A stretch of DNA of 64,000 nucleotides from Propionibacteriales bacterium. Its GTDB lineage: Bacteria > Actinomycetota > Actinomycetes > Propionibacteriales > Nocardioidaceae. The stretch spans positions 124,001 to 188,000 of the forward strand of contig JAPLCC010000015.1 in assembly GCA_026392415.1 (NCBI GenBank). The letters are read 5' to 3'. Made by a program: the position numbers and the translations under genes. Below the pieces are notes generated by a model that searched no databases, was not told where the DNA came from, and saw only the letters and a list, made by a program, of their open reading frames with translations. Positions 43,701-50,548 of the stretch are shown piece after piece (the first letter of the stretch is position 1; each line of letters opens with the position of its first letter).

Positions 43701-44196
43701 CCATCCGTACGGAGTAGGCGACGTCGCGGTGCACCGCGTTGTTGAGCTCGGCGAGGAATTGCACCGTCGCCACGCCGTCCTCGGGCAGGGCCGGCAGCTG
43801 GTCCTTCCAGGCCGCCGTCGCCACCGAGTCGTCCACCGGACGGAGGTACGGCGCCAGGTCGGCCGCGACGTCCGGCTCGTAGGCGAAGGGGATGCGTTCG
43901 GCGTACTCCTCGATGAAGAAGTCGAACGGGTTGATCACCATCATGTCGGCGACCAGACCGACCGTGATGTCGAGCTTGTCGACCTTCTCGGGGAAGACGA
44001 GGCGCGCCAGCCAGTTGCCGAACGGGTCCTGCTGCCAGTTGATGAAGTGCCCGGCGGGCTCGACCTTCAGGGAGTACGCCTCGACCGGTGTCCGGCAGTG
44101 CGGCGCGGGCCTCAGCCGCACGACATGCGGCGCCACCGCGACCGGACGGTCGAAGGCGTACGTCGTGCGGTGCTCGAGGGCGACCTTGATGGACAT
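40795..44196 (-). CDS. Transglutaminase-DUF2126 protein with an in-frame palindromic repeat
   Basis: A 1133-residue protein: Bact_transglu_N (1-110), transglutaminase core with Cys in SCRDSAWLL, His in LHAWTEVFLP and Asp in GMDPTSAL (~183-260), then the DUF2126 domain (~330-1115). Residues 425-455, from PLVEEVAQQPSRD to TALLDQR, are encoded exactly by a 93-bp palindromic element in phase 0; they separate LLADPWSA from AEALGHEV in a region I expect to be a loop. The rest looks intact, so the insertion appears tolerated. First gene of the ATP-grasp operon; similar in length to mycobacterial Rv2566. Confidence 0.9.
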   Translation of the reverse strand: MSIKVALEHRTTYAFDRPVAVAPHVVRLRPAPHCRTPVEAYSLKVEPAGHFINWQQDPFGNWLARLVFPEKVDKLDITVGLVADMMVINPFDFFIEEYAERIPFAYEPDVAADLAPYLRPVDDSVATAAWKDQLPALPEDGVATVQFLAELNNAVHRDVAYSVRMEPGVQTPDQTLALGIGSCRDSAWLLVSLLRQYGLAARFVSGYLVQLASDPYATEGLDGPTGPTEDFTDLHAWTEVFLPGAGWVGMDPTSALFAGEGHIPLSATPHPSSAAPIEGATEPTEVTFGFSNTVTRVHEDPRVTAPYTQAQWERIDAVGADVDKRLEAGDVRLTMGGEPTFVSMADASTPEWNTDADGDVKRELASDLADRLRDLFARGGVVHRGQGKWYPGEPLPRWSIGLQWLADGTPLWSDPTLLADPWSAPLVEEVAQQPSRDPLGDGLETGRETALLDQRGAEALGHEVTRLLALPDSQLRPAFEDPFSALADHVRKPEGQAPDGVDPTEELVARLDADVTTPTGWVLPLTTGETGWTSPVWTFRRGRLVLTPGTSAVGLRLPLDAIAWVDSEGPAEPSYLEAREPLVANIPTVELVDPDGAERTALAFEEREGHVHVFLPPTSELENYVSLLHVVETAAAALGCPVVLEGYQPPPDPRLVQLSVTPDPGVIEVNVQPTRSWPEMRDLTTTLYSQARLAQLTTEKFDHDGLHTGTGGGNHLTLGGPQPIDSPLLRRPDLLVSLITYWQRHPSLSYLFSGRFIGPTSQAPRFDEGRPEAVYEMEIACAEVARLVETFASSDAGADDDDEWTGGPRPWLVDRALRHLLTDLTGNTHRAEFCIDKLYSPDSSRGRLGLLELRGFEMPPHPQMALVQALLVRSLVAMFWERPIDPSTTPLIRWGTRLHEDFLLPQGAIADIAEVVADLADFGIDFDPSWLAPFTEFRFPRIGFSDFTAAGGARIHMELRQGIEPWHVLGEEATGGGTARYVDSSVERIQVTVAGINPDRHLVTCQGVPVPMTRIDASNAFYGGVRYKAWQPWSALHPSIEVDSPLTFDVIDLDAGVSLGGATYHVVHPGGRNYDHPPVNAQEAEARRAARFETTRNTAGRVDVAALRRTAREVASTEYPHTLDLRRVRRRTP
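42832..42924. repeat. 93-bp palindromic element inserted in frame in a coding sequence
   Basis: The element has perfect 16-bp terminal inverted repeats, CCGTTGGTCGAGGAGG and CCTCCTCGACCAACGG, enclosing two modules each with CTCGAGAC. Its 93 bp equal 31 codons and begin exactly at a codon boundary of the transglutaminase gene. No clear target-site duplication is visible beyond a possible 3-nt CGC. Confidence 0.9.
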
Positions 44197-44336
44197 GACA
44201 GCAGCCTAGAGAGGTGCGCGCGACCGCGGGTTTCGGTGAGGTCACGACCTCGGCCGCGGGCGGCTCCTCACCCCGTCGCTCAGGTCGCCGGCGAGAAGGC
44301 CGATCGGCATGGGTCCACTGACCTGCTGGAGCCCTC

Positions 44337-44918
44337 GTGCCTGCCTTTCGACGACTGACCGTCCCGCTCGCCCTGCTGCTGGCCGCCGCGGTCTGGCTCA
44401 CCCTGCTCGTCGCGGCGACGCCGGCCCGGGCCGCACTGCCGCTCGAGGACTACGCGCCGTACCAGCCGCAGACCCGCTGCTCACCGTCCGCCAAATCCGG
44501 CACCGTCGTCCTCCGGTCCTGGACCGTACGGCGCTTCGGGGGGTCGGCCGGCGGGATCTCGCGGGCGTGCGGAGGCAGCGGGTCGGAGCACAAGGAGGGG
44601 CGGGCCTTCGACTGGACCGTCGACGCGCGCCGCGCGGCCGACCGGAAGCGGGTGCACGACTTCCTCGTCGCGTTGTTCGCCGAGGACGCCGAGGGCAACC
44701 CCGATGCGCTCGCCCGACGAATGGGGATCATGTACATCATCTGGAACGACCGGATCTGGTCGGCGTGGAACGGCTTCCAGGCCAAGGCCTACCTCAGCTC
44801 GTCCTGCAAGTCCCTGCGCCGGTGTTCGGCCACGTTGCGGCACCGCAACCACGTGCACGTCTCGCTCACGAGGTTTGCTTCCCGCGGGCTCTACTCCTGG
44901 TACGCCGACCGGGGCTGA
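44337..44918 (+). CDS. Secreted M15-like (ARB_07466 C-terminal type) cell-wall hydrolase-like protein
   Basis: A 193-residue exported protein. Signal peptide: VPLALLLAAAVWLTLLVAATPARA. The globular domain has SEHKEGRAFDWTVD, matching the SxHxxGxAxD zinc motif of D-Ala-D-Ala peptidases of the M15 type, and RHRNHVHVSL, matching the HxH zinc ligands near the C-terminus. Four cysteines may form disulfides. Family members act on peptidoglycan peptides or are uncharacterised. The start is GTG at 44337; the promoter region is shared with the divergent transglutaminase operon. Confidence 0.75.
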   Translation: MPAFRRLTVPLALLLAAAVWLTLLVAATPARAALPLEDYAPYQPQTRCSPSAKSGTVVLRSWTVRRFGGSAGGISRACGGSGSEHKEGRAFDWTVDARRAADRKRVHDFLVALFAEDAEGNPDALARRMGIMYIIWNDRIWSAWNGFQAKAYLSSSCKSLRRCSATLRHRNHVHVSLTRFASRGLYSWYADRG

Positions 44919-44943
44919 ACGCCTCGGTCCTGCGGCGTCGGCG

Positions 44944-45642
44944 TCAGAACTCGTCGACCCGCCAGAGGCCGCCGACCTTGACCAGCTCGACGTCCGAGGT
45001 CTCCTTGTCACCGGCGAAGGTGACCTCGACCGGCACGGTGGCCGTACCCGCGGCGTCGTTCACCTTCGGGGTTCCGATCGTGTACTCGAAGCTGTCAGCG
45101 AAGTCCGACGGGATGTCCTTCGGGTCGCAGTTGCCCTCTTCCTTGATGTAGTCCTCGGTGACGAGGTCTTCGGCCGTCGCACAGTCGCCGTTGGCCACCG
45201 AGTCGAGGAAGGCCTGGACCACGGACTTCGGGTCGTTGGCGACCGCGTCGGCAGTGCTGTTGCCACCGATGACGCCACCGCTGGTCGACGGGTCGGTCGG
45301 GCCGGTGGGCGTGCTTGCTTCGGTCGGGCTGGCCTCGGTCGGGCTGACCGTCTCGCTGCTGACGTCGGTCTCCGCGCTCGAGACGTCGCTCGACCTCGTG
45401 TCGTCGCCGTCCTTGGCGTCCTTGTCGTTGTCGTCACCGGTGAGCAGCAGGATCAGGCCCACGATGACGCCGGCGAGCGCGAGCACACCGATGACCGCGA
45501 GCGTGATCCACAGGCCCTTGCCCGACGTGTCCGAACCGTAGCCACCTGCGCCCGGCGGCGCCGGGAAGGGCGGGCCACTCGGAGGTCCGGGCGGCGGAGG
45601 GGGCGGGGGCACGGCACCGTAGGGCTGATTGGGGTCGCTCAT
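44944..45642 (-). CDS. Pro-rich membrane-anchored protein with DUF4878-like outer domain
   Basis: A 232-residue protein: short cytoplasmic Pro-rich head (GAVPPPPPPPGPPSGPP), a membrane helix (GLWITLAVIGVLALAGVIVGLILLL), a Ser/Thr/Asp stalk and an outer domain opening VVQAFLDSVANGDCATAEDLV and ending KVGGLWRVDEF. It is a paralog of the proteins at 32169, 33880 and 34875, though 9 kb away. The ATG at 45642 overlaps the stop of the upstream DUF2510 gene (ATGA). Function unknown. Confidence 0.7.
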   Translation of the reverse strand: MSDPNQPYGAVPPPPPPPGPPSGPPFPAPPGAGGYGSDTSGKGLWITLAVIGVLALAGVIVGLILLLTGDDNDKDAKDGDDTRSSDVSSAETDVSSETVSPTEASPTEASTPTGPTDPSTSGGVIGGNSTADAVANDPKSVVQAFLDSVANGDCATAEDLVTEDYIKEEGNCDPKDIPSDFADSFEYTIGTPKVNDAAGTATVPVEVTFAGDKETSDVELVKVGGLWRVDEF

Positions 45643-46235
45643 GGCTGCACCTGTTCGAGATAGTCGGAGAACCACGACTCCAACGCAGACGGGTCGGTCG
45701 GGAACTCCGTGGGGAAATCGGAAGGGAACCCGGACGGCAGACCGGGCAGGTCGGGCTGATCGGGCTGATCGGGCTGATCGGTCGATGACGACGACGGGGG
45801 CGTGGGCATGTCGGTCGGGAAGTCGGAGGAGTCGATCGTCGGGAGGTCCAGCGACGACTCGTCTGCCGGCGTACCGACGTCCGAGGTCGTGCTGCTCGCG
45901 TCGTCCCCGGCGCTGTCCTTGTCCTTGTCCTCGCCCATCAGCACGATGCCGCCGACGACGGCGATCGCGATCAGCACGAGAACCCCGCCGACCGCCAGCG
46001 CGATCCGCAGGCCCCGGCCGACCTGCAGCTGGCCGGGCGGCAGCGGACCGGGCACCGGGGGACCAGGCGTGGGAGGAATGGGCAGCTCACCGGTCGCAGG
46101 CGTGGGCACGACGACCGTGGACTCGTCGGCAGCGGCGCCACGACGGTGATCGGTCCAGGCGTTGCCGTCGTACCAGCGCTCGCCACCGTCACCGTCGGCG
46201 TACCAGCCGGGCTGGCTGGGCGTGGGTCCGGACAC
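45639..46235 (-). CDS. DUF2510 single-pass membrane protein without the outer domain
   Basis: A 198-residue protein: DUF2510 module at residues ~7-30 (PSQPGWYADGDGGERWYDG), Pro/Thr-rich linker, membrane helix (GLRIALAVGGVLVLIAIAVVGGIVLM) and a low-complexity Asp/Ser/Pro tail with repeated DQP and DFPT units, ending in a short helix. It lacks the globular outer domain of its operon partner. GTG at 46235 is chosen because AGGAG precedes it and DUF2510 starts there; the longer open frame upstream is opposite the DDAH-like gene's other frame. Confidence 0.65.
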   Translation of the reverse strand: MSGPTPSQPGWYADGDGGERWYDGNAWTDHRRGAAADESTVVVPTPATGELPIPPTPGPPVPGPLPPGQLQVGRGLRIALAVGGVLVLIAIAVVGGIVLMGEDKDKDSAGDDASSTTSDVGTPADESSLDLPTIDSSDFPTDMPTPPSSSSTDQPDQPDQPDLPGLPSGFPSDFPTEFPTDPSALESWFSDYLEQVQP

Positions 46236-46312
46236 CGGGGCTCCTGGTGGGGGGTCATCGGGAGAGAACGGGCTCCACCGTATCCCGCAGGCGCCGCCGT
46301 CAACCCTCCCGG

Positions 46313-47230
46313 TCAGGCCGCGGCTGCCCCCGGTACGACGACACTGCCGCCGCTGACGATCTCGAGATCGCGACCGATGGTGATGTCGAGCGGGTTGGTC
46401 AGGCAGCGGATCGAGCCGCCACCGAGGTGGAACTCGCTCACGTCGACCACGACGACCTCGAAGCCGAGGGTCTCCAGCCAGTTCCGCACGCGCCGCGGGC
46501 ACGCGGGCATCACGACGGTGCGGCCCACGACGACCGAGTTGGCGCACCAGGTGCCGAGGGCTTCTTCCTCGCTGAGGATGATCGGCTGCGGGATGACGTC
46601 CAGCAGCGCGGCCGCCGACTCCTCGTCGAAGGCGCTCGGGCAGATCAGTGCGTGGTCGGCGTCGAGCGGGCAGAAGGCGAGGTCGAGGTGGTACATCCCC
46701 GGGTGCACGATCCGGGCGCCGCGGACCTGGATGCCGAGGTCGTCCGCGAGCTGCTTGAGGGCGAGCTCGTCGGTGCGTGGTCCGTAGCCGACGACGAGCT
46801 CGCCCTGGAACGGGAAGGCGTCGCCGGACTCGAAGTGGGCGCCGATGCCTTCGCGACCGATGTGCGTGGCCGCGAAGCCGTGCGACTCGAACCACGCGCG
46901 TGCGGCAGGGGTCTCGATCCGGCGCTGCGGGTAGCGCATGTGCGACATCAGGACAGAGCTGCGGCCGGGCCCGGACCAGTCGGGCCGCAGCGCCACGAGG
47001 CCCAGATTCATCGCATAGACCATGTCAGGCGCCTCGGGCAGGGCCGGGATCACGTCGACGGTCACGCCGAACGCGCGCAGCGTCGCGACCAGCTCGTCCC
47101 ACTGGGCGCGGGCGCGGCCGGGGTCGGGCTGCACGGCCGGGTTCATGTACGGGTTGATGGCGTAGTCGACGCGGAACGCCGACGGCTCGACCATCGCGTA
47201 GTGCTGACCCCACTCCAGTGTCGCCGTCAT
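46313..47230 (-). CDS. Dimethylarginine dimethylaminohydrolase-like amidinohydrolase
   Basis: A 305-residue member of the amidinotransferase fold. The catalytic cysteine is C276 in GGGSIRCLTNPLD, the active-site His lies in GMYHLDLAF and the acidic residue in HFESGDAF. The pattern fits DDAH or arginine-deiminase-like enzymes, which hydrolyse methylarginines or arginine to citrulline. The divergent GntR regulator at 47371 and the perfect inverted repeat between them suggest substrate-induced expression. The exact guanidino substrate is not certain. Confidence 0.85.
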   Translation of the reverse strand: MTATLEWGQHYAMVEPSAFRVDYAINPYMNPAVQPDPGRARAQWDELVATLRAFGVTVDVIPALPEAPDMVYAMNLGLVALRPDWSGPGRSSVLMSHMRYPQRRIETPAARAWFESHGFAATHIGREGIGAHFESGDAFPFQGELVVGYGPRTDELALKQLADDLGIQVRGARIVHPGMYHLDLAFCPLDADHALICPSAFDEESAAALLDVIPQPIILSEEEALGTWCANSVVVGRTVVMPACPRRVRNWLETLGFEVVVVDVSEFHLGGGSIRCLTNPLDITIGRDLEIVSGGSVVVPGAAAA

Positions 47231-47296
47231 GGTGGCTCCCTCTGCGCAGTCCGTGGCCCACGGACATCCCTCGGGTCAACGACGACCCACCGTAAG

Positions 47297-47315
47297 TTGT
47301 CAGACAATCTGACAA
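47297..47315. promoter_or_regulatory. Operator in the ddaH-like/GntR divergent promoter
   Basis: TTGTCAGACAATCTGACAA is a perfect 8-bp inverted repeat with a 3-nt centre. It lies between the DDAH-like gene and the GntR gene, the usual place for an autoregulatory FadR-class operator. Confidence 0.6.
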
Positions 47316-47370
47316 GTCCAACGATAGCGGCACCAGCCACGGAGTGGTCAATGGGCGGCACAATGGGTCC

Positions 47371-48066
47371 ATGCCCGTCTCGACGAACGCCCCCTTCGCG
47401 TCCCTGAGCGTCGAGCACGCCTCGACCGTCTCGCGCGTCGCAGCGGAACTCCGCCGGGCAGTTTTCGAGGGCGAGCTCGAGAGCGGCACGCCGCTGCGCG
47501 AGATCGCGCTGGCCGAGTCGCTGGGCGTGTCCCGACCGACGGTCCGCGAGGCCCTGACGGTGCTGGTGGCCGAGGGACTGGCGACCCGCGAGCCGCACCG
47601 CGGCGTCACCGTGGCCACGCCGCGGGCGGAGTCGGTCCGCGACGTCTGCAAGGCGCGCTGGGTGCTCGAGGGAGCCGGCGTCCGGGCATGGGCCACCGCC
47701 GACGACGTACGACGCCAGCGCGTGCGCGAGACCCTGGCCGCCTACACCAGCGCGGTGCGCGGTGGTGAGGCGTCGTACGAGGAGCTCAACGAACGCCACC
47801 TGTCCTTCCACGTCTCGCTCGTCGAGCTGACCGGCAGCCCGCGCCTGGTCCAGATGGCCGAGGCACTGATGGACGAGCTCAAGCTGGCCCTGGCCCAGGT
47901 CGACCGTCTGAACCGCAACGCCCACAACGAGGCCGAGTCGCACGAGGGACTCGTCACGCTCCTGGAGGCGGGCGACCTCGACGGCGCCGATGGCGCCTAC
48001 GAGTTCCTTCGCAACCACATCGACGCCGCCGAGGTGGAGGTCATCGAGGCGCTCGGTCTCGAGTAG
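47371..48066 (+). CDS. GntR family (FadR subfamily) transcriptional regulator
   Basis: A 231-residue regulator: winged helix at residues ~20-80 (SGTPLREIALAESLGVSRPTVREAL, GLATREPHRG), then the all-helical FCD effector domain (VCKARWVLEGAGVRAWA, ERHLSFHVSLVELTGS, ESHEGLVTLLEAGDL), where Asp/His positions suggest metal-assisted binding of a carboxylate ligand. The ATG at 47371 is chosen as it gives the standard length; an ATG 27 nt upstream is possible. It probably controls the divergent DDAH-like gene. Confidence 0.85.
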   Translation: MPVSTNAPFASLSVEHASTVSRVAAELRRAVFEGELESGTPLREIALAESLGVSRPTVREALTVLVAEGLATREPHRGVTVATPRAESVRDVCKARWVLEGAGVRAWATADDVRRQRVRETLAAYTSAVRGGEASYEELNERHLSFHVSLVELTGSPRLVQMAEALMDELKLALAQVDRLNRNAHNEAESHEGLVTLLEAGDLDGADGAYEFLRNHIDAAEVEVIEALGLE

Positions 48067-48096
48067 GCCCGCCCACACGACTGTCAGACTGGGAGA

Positions 48097-48492
48097 ATGC
48101 TGGCCTTCCTCTCGCGCTGGGCGATCACGGCGGCCGCGGTCGCCCTCGCCGCGCAACTCATCGACGGCATCTGGTTCACCGGACCCAACACGGGCCGCGC
48201 GGAGATCGAGCACAACATCGTGCCGCTCCTGGTCGTCGCCCTGATCTCGTGCGCGATCACGTCACTGGTGAAGCCGGTGCTGGTCTTCTTGTCGATTCCG
48301 TTCATCCTGCTCACGCTCGGCCTGTTCCTGCTCGTGCTCAACGCACTGCTCCTGCAGCTGACGGCGTGGCTCGCCGACGTGGTCGACATCGGTTTCCGGG
48401 TCGACGGCTTCTGGCCCGCCGTCGGGGGCGCGATCATCATCAGCATCACGACGTGGTTCCTCGACGCCATCGTCGGCGTCGAGGACGACTGA
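48097..48492 (+). CDS. Phage-holin-like superfamily IV membrane protein
   Basis: A 131-residue integral membrane protein with four predicted helices, including IVPLLVVALISCAITSLVKPVL and PFILLTLGLFLLVLNALLLQLTAWLA, the signature of PF04020. Despite the family name these are housekeeping chromosomal proteins, and nothing here suggests a prophage. It lies 30 nt after the GntR gene and 2 nt before the phosphatase gene, so it is in an operon with the latter. Confidence 0.85.
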   Translation: MLAFLSRWAITAAAVALAAQLIDGIWFTGPNTGRAEIEHNIVPLLVVALISCAITSLVKPVLVFLSIPFILLTLGLFLLVLNALLLQLTAWLADVVDIGFRVDGFWPAVGGAIIISITTWFLDAIVGVEDD

Positions 48493-48494
48493 CG

Positions 48495-49007
48495 GTGCCG
48501 AGCGCACCGCCGCCTCGCACGCCCGGCCGCTACCGCATCGCCGTCGTGTGCCTGGGCAACATCTGCCGCTCCCCGATGGCCGACGTGGTCCTGAATGCCC
48601 GGATCCGCGACGCAGGGATGGACGACGCCGTCGAGGTGGTCAGCGCCGGGACCGGCGGCTGGCACGCCGGCGACCCGATGGACCGCCGGGCGGCCGCCCT
48701 CCTCACGACCGAGGGGTACGACGCCAGCCGGCACCGCGCACAACAGGTGCAGCCTTCGTGGCTCGACGAGTTCGACCTGGTGCTCACGATGGACCGCGAC
48801 AACCTGCGCGACGTGCGCAGCCTGCGCACCGACGCCGTCGACGAGCGCCGGGTCCGCCCGTTCCGCGACTTCGATCCGGACGAGCCGGGCGGCGAGGTGC
48901 CGGACCCCTACTACGGCGGCGCATCCGGCTTCCGTGACGTGCTCGCGATGGTCGAGCGCACGGCGGACACCCTCGTGGCCGAGGTCACCCTGGCTCTGGC
49001 CCGCTGA
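48495..49007 (+). CDS. Low-molecular-weight protein-tyrosine phosphatase
   Basis: A 170-residue phosphatase. The P-loop is C19-LGNIC-R25-S26 (CX5RS) directly after the first beta strand, and the catalytic acid lies in DPYYGG near residue 138. It removes phosphate from tyrosine residues; in actinobacteria these enzymes control signalling or polysaccharide export. GTG at 48495 is chosen: it is 2 nt after the stop of the holin-like gene, so they overlap functionally; the upstream open frame lies within that gene. Confidence 0.88.
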   Translation: MPSAPPPRTPGRYRIAVVCLGNICRSPMADVVLNARIRDAGMDDAVEVVSAGTGGWHAGDPMDRRAAALLTTEGYDASRHRAQQVQPSWLDEFDLVLTMDRDNLRDVRSLRTDAVDERRVRPFRDFDPDEPGGEVPDPYYGGASGFRDVLAMVERTADTLVAEVTLALAR

Positions 49008-49022
49008 CGCAGGCGCCGTCTG

Positions 49023-49040
49023 GTGCTACTCACCAGTCAC
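49023..49040. promoter_or_regulatory. TACT-N4-AGT site upstream of hbd
   Basis: GTGCTACTCACCAGTCAC matches 15 of 18 positions of the site upstream of fadE5 (3712). It lies 60 nt before the hbd start and just upstream of a second palindrome at 49049, so two regulators may act here. Confidence 0.4.
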
Positions 49041-49048
49041 CCTTACTT

Positions 49049-49066
49049 TGCTAGGACGTCCTACTA
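49049..49066. promoter_or_regulatory. Palindrome shared with icmF promoter, upstream of hbd
   Basis: TGCTAGGACGTCCTACTA differs at two positions from the perfect 18-bp palindrome in front of icmF (50499). The core TAGGACGTCCTA is perfectly symmetric. Confidence 0.65.
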
Positions 49067-49099
49067 ATTGGGCGGCTGACCGAGGTTGAGGAGAAGCGG

Positions 49100-49948
49100 A
49101 TGAGCATCGAGCGCGTTGGAGTGGTGGGCTGCGGCCTGATGGGGTCAGGCATCGCCGAGGTGTGCGCCCGCGCCGGCAAGGACGTCGTCGTCCTGGAATC
49201 CTCCGCTGCCGCCGTCGACGCCGGCCGCCACCGCCTGGAGACTTCGCTGAAGCGCGCCGAGAGCCGCGGCAAGATCGAGTCCGCGGACGCCGTACTCGCC
49301 CGGATCCGGGTGGTCGAGGACATCGAAGCCCTTGCCGACCGCGACTTCGTCGTCGAGGCCATCGTCGAGGACGAGGTCGCCAAGACCGACCTGTTCCGCA
49401 AGCTCGACGCCGTCGTCACCAGCCCGGACGCGATCTTGGCCTCCAACACGTCGTCGATCCCGATCATGAAGCTCGCCGTCGTCACCCAGCGCCCCAGCCA
49501 CGTGCTGGGCGTGCACTTCTTCAACCCGGTCCCCGTGCTCAAGCTCGTCGAGCTCGTCCCCTCGCTGATGACCGCCGATGCGACCGTGGAGCGGGCCCGT
49601 ACGTTCGTCGAGGGCGACCTGGGCAAGAACGCCATCGACTGCCAGGACCGCGCCGGCTTCGTCGTCAATGCCCTGCTGGTCCCGTTCATCCTCTCGGCCA
49701 TCCGGATGCTCGAGTCCGGCTTCGCCACCGCCGAGGACATCGACCAGGGCTTCGTACTCGGCGCCGCACACCCGCAGGGACCGCTGGCTCTGGCCGACCT
49801 GATCGGACTCGACACCACCCGCGCGATCGCCGAGTCGCTCTACGAGGAGTTCAAGGAGCCGCTCTACACGGCACCGCCGTTGCTCAACCGGATGGTCGAG
49901 GCCGGGCTGCTCGGTCGCAAGACCGGCCGGGGTTTCTACACCTACTGA
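49100..49948 (+). CDS. hbd: 3-hydroxybutyryl-CoA dehydrogenase
   Basis: A 282-residue NAD(P)-dependent enzyme interconverting acetoacetyl-CoA and 3-hydroxybutyryl-CoA. The Rossmann motif is VGVVGCGLMGSGIAE at residues 6-20; the catalytic histidine lies in VHFFNPVPVLKLVEL and the C-terminal domain includes DRAGFVVNALLVPFILSAI and the terminal LLGRKTGRGFYTY. A GAGGAGAAG ribosome site precedes the ATG. Two candidate operators lie in its promoter, one shared with icmF. It ends in a 7-nt convergent overlap with the MarR gene. Confidence 0.93.
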   Translation: MSIERVGVVGCGLMGSGIAEVCARAGKDVVVLESSAAAVDAGRHRLETSLKRAESRGKIESADAVLARIRVVEDIEALADRDFVVEAIVEDEVAKTDLFRKLDAVVTSPDAILASNTSSIPIMKLAVVTQRPSHVLGVHFFNPVPVLKLVELVPSLMTADATVERARTFVEGDLGKNAIDCQDRAGFVVNALLVPFILSAIRMLESGFATAEDIDQGFVLGAAHPQGPLALADLIGLDTTRAIAESLYEEFKEPLYTAPPLLNRMVEAGLLGRKTGRGFYTY

Positions 49949-50445
49949 GGAAAATCGCCTGACGCCCGGCGCATCCGGCGCAACAGCTGGTAGGCGTCGT
50001 CCTGCTGGCGGTCGGTGAGGCCGGTGATCGCGAAGTCGATGTCGCTCACCGCGTCGGTCGCCTTCTTGACGGTCGCCCGACCCTGGGTGGTCAGCCGCGC
50101 GAGCGTGCGGCGACGGTCGTCCTTGTCGGGGACGCGCTCGACGAAGCCCTGCGCCTCGAGCCGGTCGATCGCACTCGTGACCGAGGTCGGGTGGACCATC
50201 AGCCGCTCGCCGATCTTGCTCAGGGGCAGTGAGCCGCTCTTGCTGAAGTGGAGCAGGACCAGGACTTCGTAGCGCGAGAACGTGAGCCCGAACGGCTTCA
50301 GTGCGGCGTCGAGCGCACTGATCATCAGCTGCTGGACCCGCATCACCGAGGTCGCCAGCCGCATGGCGGTCGCATCGCCGAAATGCTCGCCCCAGAGATC
50401 ACCTGCTCGATCAATCGGATCGAACGGGAGGCGTGGCGCGGACAT
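49942..50445 (-). CDS. MarR family transcriptional regulator
   Basis: A 167-residue winged-helix dimer. The DNA-binding domain shows LTFSRYEVLVLLHFSKSGSL, LSKIGERLMVHPTSVTSAIDR and the wing VERVPDKDDRRRTLARLT. It sits between hbd and icmF; its start is 54 nt from the perfect 18-bp palindrome and another copy lies upstream of hbd. It is therefore the best candidate for the repressor of hbd, icmF and itself, probably relieved by an acyl-CoA; this is inference. Confidence 0.88.
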   Translation of the reverse strand: MSAPRLPFDPIDRAGDLWGEHFGDATAMRLATSVMRVQQLMISALDAALKPFGLTFSRYEVLVLLHFSKSGSLPLSKIGERLMVHPTSVTSAIDRLEAQGFVERVPDKDDRRRTLARLTTQGRATVKKATDAVSDIDFAITGLTDRQQDDAYQLLRRMRRASGDFPQ

Positions 50446-50498
50446 GCCCCGACCCTAGAGGATCACACAGGGAAACCGACACACAGACTTCACATATT

Positions 50499-50516
50499 TA
50501 GTAGGACGTCCTACTA
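50499..50516. promoter_or_regulatory. 18-bp perfect palindrome between marR and icmF
   Basis: TAGTAGGACGTCCTACTA is perfectly symmetric and occupies the divergent promoter of the MarR gene and icmF. The same sequence with two changes is upstream of hbd. Confidence 0.75.
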
Positions 50517-50548
50517 TCGGAGGTCCGAAGACCCTGGAGGATCCCTGC

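Noticed and set aside
48097..48492. Prophage remnant suggested by the holin-like protein
   Set aside because: No integrase, portal, tail or lysin genes nearby; PF04020 proteins are chromosomal housekeeping proteins.
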